Assembly (NCBI RefSeq): GCF_023701695.1
Contig: NZ_JAJOZC010000001.1
Span: 4,339,894 to 4,403,893, forward strand
Length of the DNA: 64,000 nucleotides
Direction of reading: 5' to 3'
Origin: Streptomyces sp. RKAG290
GTDB taxonomy: Bacteria > Actinomycetota > Actinomycetes > Streptomycetales > Streptomycetaceae
Each line of letters begins with the position of its first letter. Positions within the stretch are counted from its first letter, which is position 1. The notes under the pieces are model-generated. The model saw nothing but the letters and a program-made list of their open reading frames with translations. It was not told where the DNA came from and searched no databases. The translations under genes and the position numbers were made by a program. This document shows, piece after piece, positions 35,116-44,030 of the stretch.

Positions 35116-35236
35116 GGACCCCCGCTCCTCAATCGCCGGAGGGGCTTGGAGGGGGCTCCGCTCACGGACCCCCGCTCCTCAATCGCCGGAGGGGCTTCGG
35201 CCCCGAACCCCCGGTCCTCGAACGTCGGAGAGGCTT
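35116..35236. repeat. Tandem 50-bp-period intergenic repeat
   Basis: The unit CCCCGCTCCTCAATCGCCGG plus AGGGGCTT, preceded by GGAC, occurs at 35116-35147 and again at 35166-35197 with no change. A diverged third copy (CCCCGGTCCTCGAACGTCGG, then AGAGGCTT) is at 35208-35236. Each unit is a small palindrome around CGCCGG. It lies in the 151 bases between the DUF501 gene and ppx. Confidence 0.8.
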
Positions 35237-35242
35237 GAAGAC

Positions 35243-36184
35243 ATGACGCGCGTGGCCGCCATCGACTGCGGTACCAACTCGATCCGCCTGCTGGTCGCGG
35301 ATGCCGACCCCGGCACCGGAGAGTTCGTCGAGCTCGACCGGCGGATGGAGATCGTCCGGCTCGGGCAGGACGTCGACCGGACCGGCCGGCTCGCCCCCGA
35401 GGCGCTGGAGCGGACCTTCGCGGCCTGCCGCCAGTACGCGGCGGTGATCAAGGAGCACGGTGCGGAGAAGGTCCGCTTCGTCGCCACCTCCGCTTCCCGG
35501 GACGCGGAGAACAGGGACGACTTCGTCCGCGGTGTGCTGGACATCCTGGGTGTGGAGCCCGAGGTGATCAGCGGCGACCAGGAGGCCGAGTTCTCGTTCG
35601 ACGGAGCCACCAAGGAGCTGACCGGGCGCGACGACCTGGCGAAGCCGTACCTCGTGGTGGACATCGGCGGCGGCTCCACCGAGTTCGTCGTCGGTGACGA
35701 CCGGGTGCGGGCCGCGCGGTCCGTGGACATCGGCTGTGTCCGGATGACCGAGCGCCACCTCGTGCGGGACGGCGTGGTCGCGGACCCGCCCGCAGCTGCC
35801 GCCGTCGAGGCGATCCGCGCGGATGCCGAGGCGGCCCTGGACCTGGCCGGCGAGAGCGTCCCGCTCACCGGGGCGGGCACGCTCGTGGGGCTCGCCGGCA
35901 CGGTCACCACCATGGCGGCGATCGCGCTGGGTCTGGAGGAGTACGACTCCGAGGCGATCCACCACTCCCGGATCTCGCTGGAGCAGGTCCGGGAGATCAC
36001 CGGGCGGCTCCTCGCCTCGACCCACGCGGAGCGCGCGGCGATGGGTGCGATGCATCCGGGACGGGTCGACGTGATCGGCTCCGGGGCACTGATCCTGCTG
36101 GCCGTCATGGAGCGCACCGGGGCCCGCGAGGTGGTCGTCAGCGAGCACGACATCCTCGACGGCATCGGCTGGTCCATCGCCTGA
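35243..36184 (+). CDS. ppx: Exopolyphosphatase Ppx/GppA
   Basis: A 313-residue actin-fold phosphatase releasing phosphate from polyphosphate or acting on pppGpp. Phosphate 1 motif AAIDCGTNSIRLLVAD at the N-terminus, FVATSASRDAENR, phosphate 2 motif VVDIGGGSTEFVVG, and the C-terminal LVGLAGTVTTMAAIALGL. This is the short (about 310-residue) actinobacterial form without the HD domain of enteric Ppx. ATG 35243. Third gene of the divIC cluster, separated by tandem repeats. Confidence 0.93.
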   Translation: MTRVAAIDCGTNSIRLLVADADPGTGEFVELDRRMEIVRLGQDVDRTGRLAPEALERTFAACRQYAAVIKEHGAEKVRFVATSASRDAENRDDFVRGVLDILGVEPEVISGDQEAEFSFDGATKELTGRDDLAKPYLVVDIGGGSTEFVVGDDRVRAARSVDIGCVRMTERHLVRDGVVADPPAAAAVEAIRADAEAALDLAGESVPLTGAGTLVGLAGTVTTMAAIALGLEEYDSEAIHHSRISLEQVREITGRLLASTHAERAAMGAMHPGRVDVIGSGALILLAVMERTGAREVVVSEHDILDGIGWSIA

Positions 36185-36367
36185 GGGCGCGGGGTAAGGC
36201 CCTTGGCGGGCCGGAGCCGCAGAATGCCCTCCCCGGGGCTCCGTGAGGGGCGCCGGGGGCGGGGTGCGCGGCGGGCCGGGAACGGCGCTCATACGCATTC
36301 CTGCCTGCACCTTTGAGCCGCTGAGGGCCACCCGGGGGACCCCTCCCGAGACACGTCGCGACGAAGT

Positions 36368-36385
36368 TCGTGAACTTCTTCACAA
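36368..36385. promoter_or_regulatory. Rex operator-like site, distal
   Basis: TCGTGAACTTCTTCACAA matches the Streptomyces Rex operator pattern TTGTGAA-N4-TTCACAA at 13 of 14 defined positions. It lies 308 bases upstream of the ndh start. Rex senses NADH/NAD+ and is known to repress respiratory genes; a link to ndh is expected from S. coelicolor. Confidence 0.7.
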
Positions 36386-36640
36386 GGAATTCGGTCCCTT
36401 GGGGCAGACTTCTGCTCCGTACGGGCCTCCGGGAGGGTGTGCGGGGTCACTCGCGACGCGAACGGGCCGGTTCCAGGGGTGTTGCGGGAGTGTGAACCGC
36501 GGGGGTGGTCCACCCCGCCCGGCGGCTCAAGGGCCAGCTCACAAGCGGTGAACAACGTTCGCCACGGTGTCGTGGTTCCCCTCCGGGGCCATGAGCTGGG
36601 TCACGTGGGCGGCGAAGTGTAGCAGAGGGTGGGCCATACC

Positions 36641-36658
36641 TTGTGAAGGGGCTCACGA
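36641..36658. promoter_or_regulatory. Rex operator-like site, proximal
   Basis: TTGTGAAGGGGCTCACGA matches TTGTGAA-N4-TTCACAA at 12 of 14 defined positions and lies 35 bases upstream of the ndh start codon, where a bound repressor would cover the core promoter or start site. Confidence 0.6.
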
Positions 36659-36692
36659 GCATGCCCCCCGAGGGGGGTGGATACTCGATGGC

Positions 36693-38078
36693 ATGAGCAC
36701 CACGGAGCGTCCCAGGATCCTCGTAGTAGGCGGTGGGTACGTAGGCCTGTACGCAGCTCGGCGCATTCTGAAGAAGATGCGCTACGGAGAGGCGACCGTC
36801 ACGGTCGTCGACCCCCGGTCGTACATGACGTACCAGCCCTTCCTCCCCGAAGCTGCTGCCGGCAGCATCTCGCCTCGGCATGTCGTCGTCCCGCTGCGAC
36901 GCGTGCTGCCCAAGGCTGAGGTTCTCACCGGCCGAGTCACGACCATCGACCAGGACCGCAAGGTCGCCACGGTTGCGCCGCTCGTCGGCGAGGCCTACGA
37001 GCTGCCCTTCGACTACCTGGTCATCGCGATGGGCGCGGTCTCCCGTACCTTCCCGATCCCCGGCCTGGCCGAACAGGGCATCGGTATGAAGGGCATCGAG
37101 GAGGCCATCGGTCTGCGCAACCACGTTCTGGAGCAGCTGGACAAGGCTGACTCGACCACCGATGAGGATGTCCGCCGCCGGGCGCTCACCTTCGTCTTCG
37201 TGGGCGGCGGGTTCGCCGGTGCGGAGACCATCGGCGAGGTCGAGGACATGGCCCGCGACGCGGCGAAGTACTACACGAACGTGAAGCGCGAGGACATGCG
37301 CTTCGTGCTCGTCGACGCCGCCGACAAGATCCTTCCCGAGGTCGGCCCGAAGCTGGGCACCTGGGGCCGGGAGCACCTGGAGTCCCGTGGCGTCGAGGTC
37401 TTCCTCTCGACCTCCATGGACTCCTGCGTCGACGGTCACGTGGTGCTGAAGAACGGCCTCGAGGTCGACTCCAACACCATCGTGTGGACGGCCGGCGTGA
37501 AGCCGAACCCGGCGCTGGCCCGCTTCGGTCTGCCGCTCGGCCCGCGCGGTCACGTGGACACCTCCGAGAAGCTCCAGGTGCAGGGCACCGACTACATCTG
37601 GGCCGCGGGCGACAACGCCCAGGTTCCGGACCTGATCGGCCGCAAGGCCGGCAACCCGAACGCCTGGTGCCCGCCGAACGCCCAGCACGCGCTGCGTCAG
37701 GCCAGGGTCCTCGGTGACAACGTCATCTCCGGGATGCGCGGCTTCCCGCAGGCCGACTACAGCCACGCCAACAAGGGTGCGGTCGCCGGTCTGGGCCTGC
37801 ACAAGGGCGTCGCGATGATCGTCATGGGCAAGGTGAAGATCAAGCTCAAGGGCCGTCTCGCCTGGTACATGCACCGTGGCTACCACGGCATGGCGATGCC
37901 GACCTGGAACCGCAAGATCCGGATCTTCGCCGACTGGACCCTTGCGATGTTCCTCAAGCGCGAGGTCGTCTCGCTCGGCGCCATGGAGACGCCGCGCGAG
38001 GAGTTCTACGAGGCCGCCAAGCCCGCCCCCGCGCCGGCCGCCGCCAAGCCGGTGGGCGAGAAGGCCAAGGCCTCCTAG
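36693..38078 (+). CDS. ndh: Type II NADH:quinone oxidoreductase
   Basis: A 461-residue FAD enzyme that oxidises NADH and reduces menaquinone without pumping protons. FAD-binding ILVVGGGYVGLYAARRIL at residues 9-26, NADH-binding FVFVGGGFAGAETIGE near residue 168, and the second FAD contact DYIWAAGDNAQVPD. The C-terminal amphipathic membrane-binding helices (LAWYMHRGYHGM; IFADWTLAMF) are present. An Ala/Pro/Lys tail ends the protein. ATG 36693; GAGGGGGG is upstream. Two Rex-like operators precede it, suggesting induction when NADH/NAD+ is high. Confidence 0.95.
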   Translation: MSTTERPRILVVGGGYVGLYAARRILKKMRYGEATVTVVDPRSYMTYQPFLPEAAAGSISPRHVVVPLRRVLPKAEVLTGRVTTIDQDRKVATVAPLVGEAYELPFDYLVIAMGAVSRTFPIPGLAEQGIGMKGIEEAIGLRNHVLEQLDKADSTTDEDVRRRALTFVFVGGGFAGAETIGEVEDMARDAAKYYTNVKREDMRFVLVDAADKILPEVGPKLGTWGREHLESRGVEVFLSTSMDSCVDGHVVLKNGLEVDSNTIVWTAGVKPNPALARFGLPLGPRGHVDTSEKLQVQGTDYIWAAGDNAQVPDLIGRKAGNPNAWCPPNAQHALRQARVLGDNVISGMRGFPQADYSHANKGAVAGLGLHKGVAMIVMGKVKIKLKGRLAWYMHRGYHGMAMPTWNRKIRIFADWTLAMFLKREVVSLGAMETPREEFYEAAKPAPAPAAAKPVGEKAKAS

Positions 38079-38156
38079 TCCTCCCCCGGGCCGGAGGCAA
38101 ACACCTCCTGGTCCGCCCGCGGATGCCCCGTATCCGCACTGTCCGTCGCACAACGC

Positions 38157-38200
38157 CCGAAGGGGCCGTCCGCCATCCGTGGTGCGGGCGGCCCCTTCGG
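38157..38200 (+). terminator. Terminator after ndh
   Basis: CCGAAGGGGCCGTCCGC (38157-38173) pairs with GCGGGCGGCCCCTTCGG (38184-38200), one G-T pair, 10-base loop. The rest of the 38079-38438 spacer shows no gene; it must contain the cfa promoter. Confidence 0.75.
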
Positions 38201-38438
38201 CGTATCGGCGCGGGGTGGGGTGGTGTGCGGTGCGGGGGTGCGGGGGCCAGCGGCCCGGCGGATGCATGTGCCGTACAGGTATTTTGCCGATCCATTGCGC
38301 AGTAGCGGGATGGCCCGGCCGCCGGAAACTGTTGAGGGGGTGTACCTCGCCGCGGCGCCAAGGGTGCCGGGGCGTGGTCCGAGACATGTGTGGGCATGTC
38401 TGGGCACGTCGGGAAACACCATCACGGAGGTGTGCGCC

Positions 38439-39742
38439 ATGGCAGACGCCGCGTCGCGGCTGACCGCTCTCGCCCAGGAGTTGCTGGGAGAACCCCTACC
38501 GGTCCGCATCCGGGCCTGGGACGGCAGCGAATCCGGGCCGCCCGGTGCCCCCGTCCTCGTCATCAGGAACCGTCGCGCCCTGCGCCGGCTGCTGTGGAAG
38601 CCGGGCGAACTGGGCCTGGCCCGCGCCTGGGTGGCCGGGGAGATCGACATCGAAGGCGACCTGTACGAGGCCCTGGACCTGATCGCCGGGCTGATCTGGG
38701 ACCGCGGCGCGGAGGCGAAGGACAGCGTCCACCCGGTCCGCGACCCGAAGCTGCGCGCCGCCGCCAAGGGGCTGCTGCAACTGGCCGGCCCCTGGCCGCC
38801 GCCACCTCCGCCCCGGAGGAGGTACGCCGCCGCACCGGCACCCTGCACACCAGACGCCGCGACAAGGAGGCCATCAGCCACCACTACGACGTGGGCAATG
38901 ACTTCTACGAACTGGTCCTCGGCCCGTCCATGGTCTACTCCTGCGCCTACTGGGAGGACGGCGGGAACCTCGAGGACGCCCAGCGCGACAAGCTCGACCT
39001 GGTCTGCCGCAAGCTCGCCCTGAAGGAGGGCGACCGCCTCCTGGACGTCGGTTGCGGCTGGGGCTCCATGGCCGTCCACGCCGCCCGTGAGTACGGCGCC
39101 CGGGTCACCGGCGTGACCCTCTCCACCGAACAGGCCGCCTTCGCCCGCAAGCGCATCGCCGAAGAGGGGCTGACCGACCGGATCGAGATCCGGGTCCAGG
39201 ACTACCGGGACGTCAGGGACGGCCCGTACGACGCCATCTCCTCGATCGGGATGGCGGAACACGTCGGCTCGGTCCGCTACCGCGAGTACGCCGACGACCT
39301 CTACGCACTCCTCAAGCCCGGCGGGCGCCTCCTCAACCACCAGATCGCCCGCCGCCCGGAGAGGGACGAGTCCGCGTACCACGTGGACGCGTTCATCGAC
39401 GCCTACGTCTTCCCGGACGGCGAACTGGCCCCGGTGGGCCGGACCGTCGCGACCCTCGAAGAAGCCGGCTTCGAGGCCCGCGACGTCGAGTCGCTCCGCG
39501 AGCACTACGCACTGACCCTGCGCCGCTGGGTCGCCAACCTGGAGAGGGACTGGAGCCGCGCGGTGAAGATGACCTCGCCCGGCCGAGCCAGGGTCTGGCG
39601 GCTCTACATGGCGGCCTCCGCGCTCTCCTTCGAACACAACAAGATCGGCGTCAACCAGATCCTGGTGGTGCGTCCGGTGGCGGGCGGCAACGCCCGCATG
39701 CCGCTGCGCGCCCGCGACTGGAAGGCGTCCGCGACCGGCTGA
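38439..39742 (+). CDS. Cyclopropane-fatty-acyl-phospholipid synthase-like methyltransferase (1-base frameshift near 38812)
   Basis: If repaired, about 434 residues of the CFA/mycolic-acid methyltransferase family, transferring a methylene or methyl from SAM to unsaturated lipid acyl chains. The N-terminal part (PVLVIRNRRALRRLLWKPGEL, WVAGEIDIEGDLYEAL) is in one frame. The catalytic part (DKEAISHHYDVGNDFYELVLG, LLDVGCGWGSMAVHAA, GMAEHVG) is in another. The break is at CCGCCCCGG (38808-38816); a fifth C restores PPPEEVRRRTG. GGAGG at 38426-38430 supports ATG 38439. A very strong terminator follows. Confidence 0.85.
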
Positions 39743-39757
39743 GCCGGACCCGGACGC

Positions 39758-39801
39758 GGCAGAGGGCCGGTACCCGCCACGGCGGGTACCGGCCCTCTGC
39801 C
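39758..39801. terminator. Bidirectional terminator between cfa and ABC permease
   Basis: GGCAGAGGGCCGGTACCCG and its complement form a perfect stem of about 19-20 bp (39758-39777 with 39782-39801). It separates the plus-strand cfa gene from the convergent ABC permease, whose stop is at 39817. Confidence 0.9.
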
Positions 39802-39816
39802 GTAGGCCGTCCGGCA

Positions 39817-42345
39817 CTACTCGGTCTTGATGGCCGTCAGCATGTTGAGCCTGGCGGCGCTGCGGGCCGGCCACATCGCGGCCAGCACCCCCACCAGTCC
39901 GGCCAGCAGCAGGAAGAGCGCGATCCGGCCCCACGGCACGACCAGGGCGTACTGCGGGATCTGGGACGACGCGGCCTGGCCGATCGCCCAGCCGAGGAAC
40001 AGGCCGAGCGCGATGCCGACCACCGCGCCGAACAGCGAGATGACCACGGCCTCCAGCCGGATCATGCGCTTGACCTTGCGCCGGTCCAGGCCGATCGCCC
40101 GCAGCATGCCGATCTCCTGCTGCCGCTCGAAGACCGACATCGCCAGGGTGTTGACGACCCCGAGCACCGCGATGATCAGGGCCATCGCCAGCAGGCCGTA
40201 CATGATGTTCATGACGAGGTTGATGGAGCCGCCGAACATGTCCCGGATGTCCTGGCGGTCCATGACGCTCATGCCCGGGTTGTCGCCCAGCGCGTTCACC
40301 AGGGACTGCTCGTTGGCCGCGCTCGCGCCGCCGTCCGTCTTCACCCAGATCTCGCGGATGTCCGCGCGGCCCTCGTGCGGGGCCACCTTGTCGCGGGGGA
40401 TCAGGACGGGCGACAGGAACTCGTTGTCCTTGTAGAGCGCGCCGACCTTCAGGCTCTCCTTCTTGTCGTCCTCGTAGGTGACCGGGACGCTGTCCCCGGC
40501 GTGCCAGCCGTGCGACTTCGCGGTCTTCTCCGAGACGGCGATCTCGCCCTTGCCGAGGGAGTCCATCGAGCCCGCGACGGTGTCGACGGCGAGGACCCTC
40601 TGCACGTCGCCGGGGGTGACGCCGGACGCCGAGAGCGAGGTCTTGCCGATGTCCAGCCAGACGGACTGCTGGGGCGAGACGGCGGTGACGCCGTCGGCCT
40701 TCTCCAGGGCGGTGAGCGCCGACTCGTCGAGCGAGTCCCCGCTCGCCATCGACACCATGTAGTCGGCCTTGACGTTGTCCGTCGTCATCCGGTCGACCGC
40801 CTGGCCGAGGGTGACGCCGAGCACCGAGATGCCGGTGACGAGGGTGAGCCCGATCGCCAGCGCGGAGGCGGTGGCACCGGTGCGCCGCGGGTTACGGACC
40901 GCGTTCTGCGCGGCGAGCTTTCCGGAGACCCCGAACAGCCGCTGCAGCAGCGGGCGGACGAGGGCGATCACCGGCCGGGACAGCAGCGGGATGAGGATGA
41001 TGATGCCGATCAGCGCCAGGAAGGCACCTGCCGCGATGGCGAGCTGCGCACTCGTACCGGACTTCGCCGCACCGGCCATGATCGCCGCCGCGCCGAGCAG
41101 GGTGATGACCGCGCCGATCGAGTTGCGCAGGACCAGGGACTTCACGGTGGCCACCGCGTGCATGCTGTTCATCGCCGCGACCGGCGGGATCTTCGCGGCC
41201 CGCCGGGCGGGCAGCCAGGCGGCCAGCACGGTGATCACGACACCGACGGCGAAGGCGGTGAGGACGGTGGTCGGGGCGACCACCAGCGGGCCGGCCGGGA
41301 TCTTGCCGCCGAACAGGCTCATCGCGGAGCGCAGCCCGGTGGCGAGACCGAGGCCCAGGGCGAAGCCGATGACGGACGCGATCAGGCCGACCACGGCTGC
41401 TTCGAGCAGCACCGAGCGCTTGACCTGGCGGCGCGAGGCACCGACGGCGCGCAGCAGCGCCAGCTCCTTGGTGCGCTGGGCGACCAGCATGGTGAAGGTG
41501 TTGGCGATCAGGAAGATGCCGACGAAGAGCGCGATGCCCGCGAAGGCGAGCAGCACCCTGTTGATGCTGCTCAGCTCGGACTCGGTCTGCTCGGCCTGCT
41601 CGTCGGCGCGTACCTTGCCGGTCTTGGCGACGGCGTCCTTGGGCAGCAGCGGCTTCACCGCGGTCAGCAGTTGCTGGTCGGTGGCGCCGGACGCGGCGGT
41701 GACGGAGGCGTCCTGGAACTCGCCCGGCCTGAGGAAGAGCTTCTGGGCCACCGCGGTGTCGAAGAGGACCAGGCTGCCGCCGGCGTTGACCGCGCCGTCC
41801 TCGGTGGTGAAGACGCCGGCGAGGGTGTACTCCTTCACCGGCCCGTTCGTGGCGACCCGGACGTGGTCCCCGACCTTGTACTCGCCCTTCTCCGCGGTGT
41901 CCTTGTCCAGGGCGATGCTGCCCGCCCCGGCCGGCCCCGAGCCGTCGGTGAAGGAGTACTGCGCGTCCTTGCCGCCCTTGCCGGGGGCGAAGTTGGCGCC
42001 GGTGTTGGACCAGCCGTTGCCGATCAGCTTGCCGTCGGGGTCGGCTACCCCGGCGAAGCCGGAGACCCGTCCGGTGGCGCTCTCCACGCCGTCCAGGCCC
42101 TGGATCTTCTTCAGGGTGGCGGCGTCGATGCCGGGCGTCTTCGCATCGCGCTGGTCGGCGTAGGTGGTGACCGCGACGGCGACGTCGTCGTAGTTCTTCG
42201 CCGACTGGCTGCGGAAGGCGTTTCCGAGGGTGTCGGTGAAGACCAGGGTGCCGGAGACGAAGGCCACGCCGAGCATCACGGCGAGGACGGTCATCAGCAG
42301 CCTGGCCTTGTGCGAGAGCACATTGCGCAGGGCGGTACGGAACAT
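39817..42345 (-). CDS. ABC exporter permease, FtsX-like (second system)
   Basis: An 842-residue permease with the same double MacB_PCD/FtsX plan as the one at 13812. It has an N-terminal helix (LLMTVLAVMLGVAFVSGTLVF), extracytoplasmic domain, three helices with KELALLRAVGASRRQVKRS, a second extracytoplasmic domain, and three C-terminal helices with QEIGMLRAIGLDRRKVKRM. Functions with the ATPase encoded 101 bases upstream. Identity to the other system is evident but the two are clearly diverged. Confidence 0.92.
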   Translation of the reverse strand: MFRTALRNVLSHKARLLMTVLAVMLGVAFVSGTLVFTDTLGNAFRSQSAKNYDDVAVAVTTYADQRDAKTPGIDAATLKKIQGLDGVESATGRVSGFAGVADPDGKLIGNGWSNTGANFAPGKGGKDAQYSFTDGSGPAGAGSIALDKDTAEKGEYKVGDHVRVATNGPVKEYTLAGVFTTEDGAVNAGGSLVLFDTAVAQKLFLRPGEFQDASVTAASGATDQQLLTAVKPLLPKDAVAKTGKVRADEQAEQTESELSSINRVLLAFAGIALFVGIFLIANTFTMLVAQRTKELALLRAVGASRRQVKRSVLLEAAVVGLIASVIGFALGLGLATGLRSAMSLFGGKIPAGPLVVAPTTVLTAFAVGVVITVLAAWLPARRAAKIPPVAAMNSMHAVATVKSLVLRNSIGAVITLLGAAAIMAGAAKSGTSAQLAIAAGAFLALIGIIILIPLLSRPVIALVRPLLQRLFGVSGKLAAQNAVRNPRRTGATASALAIGLTLVTGISVLGVTLGQAVDRMTTDNVKADYMVSMASGDSLDESALTALEKADGVTAVSPQQSVWLDIGKTSLSASGVTPGDVQRVLAVDTVAGSMDSLGKGEIAVSEKTAKSHGWHAGDSVPVTYEDDKKESLKVGALYKDNEFLSPVLIPRDKVAPHEGRADIREIWVKTDGGASAANEQSLVNALGDNPGMSVMDRQDIRDMFGGSINLVMNIMYGLLAMALIIAVLGVVNTLAMSVFERQQEIGMLRAIGLDRRKVKRMIRLEAVVISLFGAVVGIALGLFLGWAIGQAASSQIPQYALVVPWGRIALFLLLAGLVGVLAAMWPARSAARLNMLTAIKTE

Positions 42346-42446
42346 GTCTGTCAGTCCTGGGGATGGGGAGGGGTTCCGGACGGGGGCATGGGTCAGGCGT
42401 CGCGCGGCACGAGGCGGTGCGACGACGGGCCCGGGGAGGGGCCGGG

Positions 42447-43217
42447 CTAGCTGGTGCGGCCCTTGGCGTCGAACGCCTTCATCCGGTCCAGCACCCCGTC
42501 CGCGGTGGGGTGCATCATCTGGTCCACGATCGCCCCGTCCGCGAGGAAGATCACCCGGTCCGCGTAGGAGGCGGCGGCCGGGTCGTGGGTCACCATCACC
42601 ACGGTCTGGCCCAGCTCGCGCACCGAGTTGCGCAGGAAGCCGAGGACCTCGGCGCCGGACCGGGAGTCGAGGTTGCCGGTCGGCTCGTCACCGAAGATGA
42701 TCTCCGGCTGCGAGGCCAGGGCGCGGGCCACGGCGACGCGCTGCTGCTGGCCGCCGGAGAGCTCGGTGGGCCGGTGCTTCAGGCGGTCGGCGAGGCCGAC
42801 CATGTCGATGACCTTGCGCAGCCAGTCCTGGTCCGGCTTGCGGCCGGCGATGTCCATCGGCAGCGTGATGTTCTCCAGCGCCGACAGCGTCGGCAGCAGG
42901 TTGAACGCCTGGAAGATGAAACCGATCTTGTCCCGGCGCAACTGGGTGAGCTGCTTGTCCTTGAGGGACCCCAGCTCCGTCTCACCGATCCGCACCGATC
43001 CGCTGCTGAAGCTGTCCAGACCGGCCACGCAGTGCATCAGCGTGGACTTGCCGGAACCCGACGGGCCCATGATCGCGGTGAACTCGCCCTGCGGGAAGTC
43101 CACGGTGACCCGGTCCAGGGCGGTCACCTTGGTCTCGCCCTCTCCGTAGACCTTCGAGAGTTCCGTGGCGCGGGCTGCCACCGCGGTGGCGCGGCGAGCG
43201 GTGGACATGGTGGTCAC
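42447..43217 (-). CDS. ABC exporter ATP-binding protein (second system)
   Basis: A 256-residue MacB/LolD-type ATPase with GPSGSGKS, LSGGQQQRVAVARALASQ, IIFGDEPTGNLDSRSG and MVTHDP. Long stretches (FTAIMGPSGSGKSTLMHC; LTQLRRDKIGFIFQAFNLL) are identical or nearly so to the ATPase at 13027-13815. GTG 43217 is preferred because GGAG lies 6 bases upstream; ATG 43208 is the alternative. Not overlapping its permease, unlike the first system. Confidence 0.92.
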   Translation of the reverse strand: MTTMSTARRATAVAARATELSKVYGEGETKVTALDRVTVDFPQGEFTAIMGPSGSGKSTLMHCVAGLDSFSSGSVRIGETELGSLKDKQLTQLRRDKIGFIFQAFNLLPTLSALENITLPMDIAGRKPDQDWLRKVIDMVGLADRLKHRPTELSGGQQQRVAVARALASQPEIIFGDEPTGNLDSRSGAEVLGFLRNSVRELGQTVVMVTHDPAAASYADRVIFLADGAIVDQMMHPTADGVLDRMKAFDAKGRTS

Positions 43218-43795
43218 GGGAGACTCCAGGGTCGGTTTCGTACGGGAACGGAGTGCCCGTCCCCGAGGGGCCCGCCAGGGGCCGCTTCCGGGGGATGGGC
43301 ACTGCTCCATCGTCTCCGCCGTTCCACCTCCGGTCGTCACTCCCGGTGCCCGTTCCGGGGGCCCTCTTGAGTCGCACCACAGGGGCGCCGGCGTCCTCCT
43401 GCGGTATGACATGGACCCTGAGCCGGGTGGACCTGTGGGTGGGCTCGCCCGCGCCCGTGGCGGGGTCCTCGACCGGGGGGCGAGCGGGGCGCCGGGTGCG
43501 TGCTCGGCCGCCCGGGTGGACGTCCTGGGCTCGTCCGTCACCCGGCAGGGGTGGCGTACCCCTGGCGATCCATGGCGTGCCCCTGGCGAATCGGCTGTGT
43601 GGGTGCGGCGAATTTCCGTCAATTCGGATTACCTGTCGCCGCGCCCACGACCCGCCCAGGCATGTGACTATCCCTCTTGGGCGTGCTGACGATCCCTCAA
43701 ACGATCAATAAAATAAGACAACATCGAGCCACTGCTCGGCTGATCGACGGGCGCCCACGGATAGGGTCATGTGCCAACGCGGAGCCGCGCGCCAA
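43218..43795. other. Spacer between ABC exporter and bldA
   Basis: No gene is visible. It holds the inverted repeat AGGGGT-N5-ACCCCT at 43547-43563, a CCCCTGGCGA sequence repeated at 43559 and 43580, and a short AT-rich stretch (43703-43725). A candidate bldA promoter is also here: a -10-like TAGGGT at 43762-43767 with CTGATC 16 bases upstream. Promoter assignment is weak. Confidence 0.4.
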
Positions 43796-43881
43796 GCCCG
43801 GATGGTGGAATGCAGACACGGCGAGCTTAAACCTCGCTGCCCCTCGGGGGCGTGCCGGTTCAAGTCCGGCTCCGGGCACCA
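43796..43881 (+). tRNA. bldA: tRNA-Leu (anticodon TAA), the developmental tRNA BldA
   Basis: The acceptor stem GCCCGGA/TCCGGGC closes exactly, with discriminator A and an encoded CCA at 43879-43881. The anticodon arm is GCGAG-CTTAAAC-CTCGC with TAA at 43828-43830. A long variable arm (GCCCCTCGGGGGC region) is typical of tRNA-Leu, and the T-arm reads GGTTCAAGTCC. In Streptomyces this is the only tRNA reading the rare UUA codon. It gates aerial growth and antibiotic production by controlling translation of TTA-containing genes such as adpA. I saw no in-frame TTA codon in the protein genes of this window. Confidence 0.97.
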
Positions 43882-44030
43882 TCGCGCGCAGGGGACGAGC
43901 AGGGACCGTACGGCGTCGGGCGGCATGAACGCCCCACGTCCGAGCCCCGCACCGGCATGGTCGCGGCCTTCGGGGACGATCACTCAGGGTCCGGTCGCAG
44001 GGGTGCGCACGAGTTCCTGCGGGACAGCCC

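Noticed and set aside
40375..42450. Very long open frame opposite the second ABC permease
   Set aside because: It is the complement of a well-supported permease; in DNA this GC-rich the opposite strand stays open by codon bias alone. The encoded sequence is low-complexity Gly/Asp/Arg/Gln.
43218..43795. Insertion element or att site beside bldA
   Set aside because: No integrase, transposase or duplicated tRNA end is present near either tRNA gene in the window.
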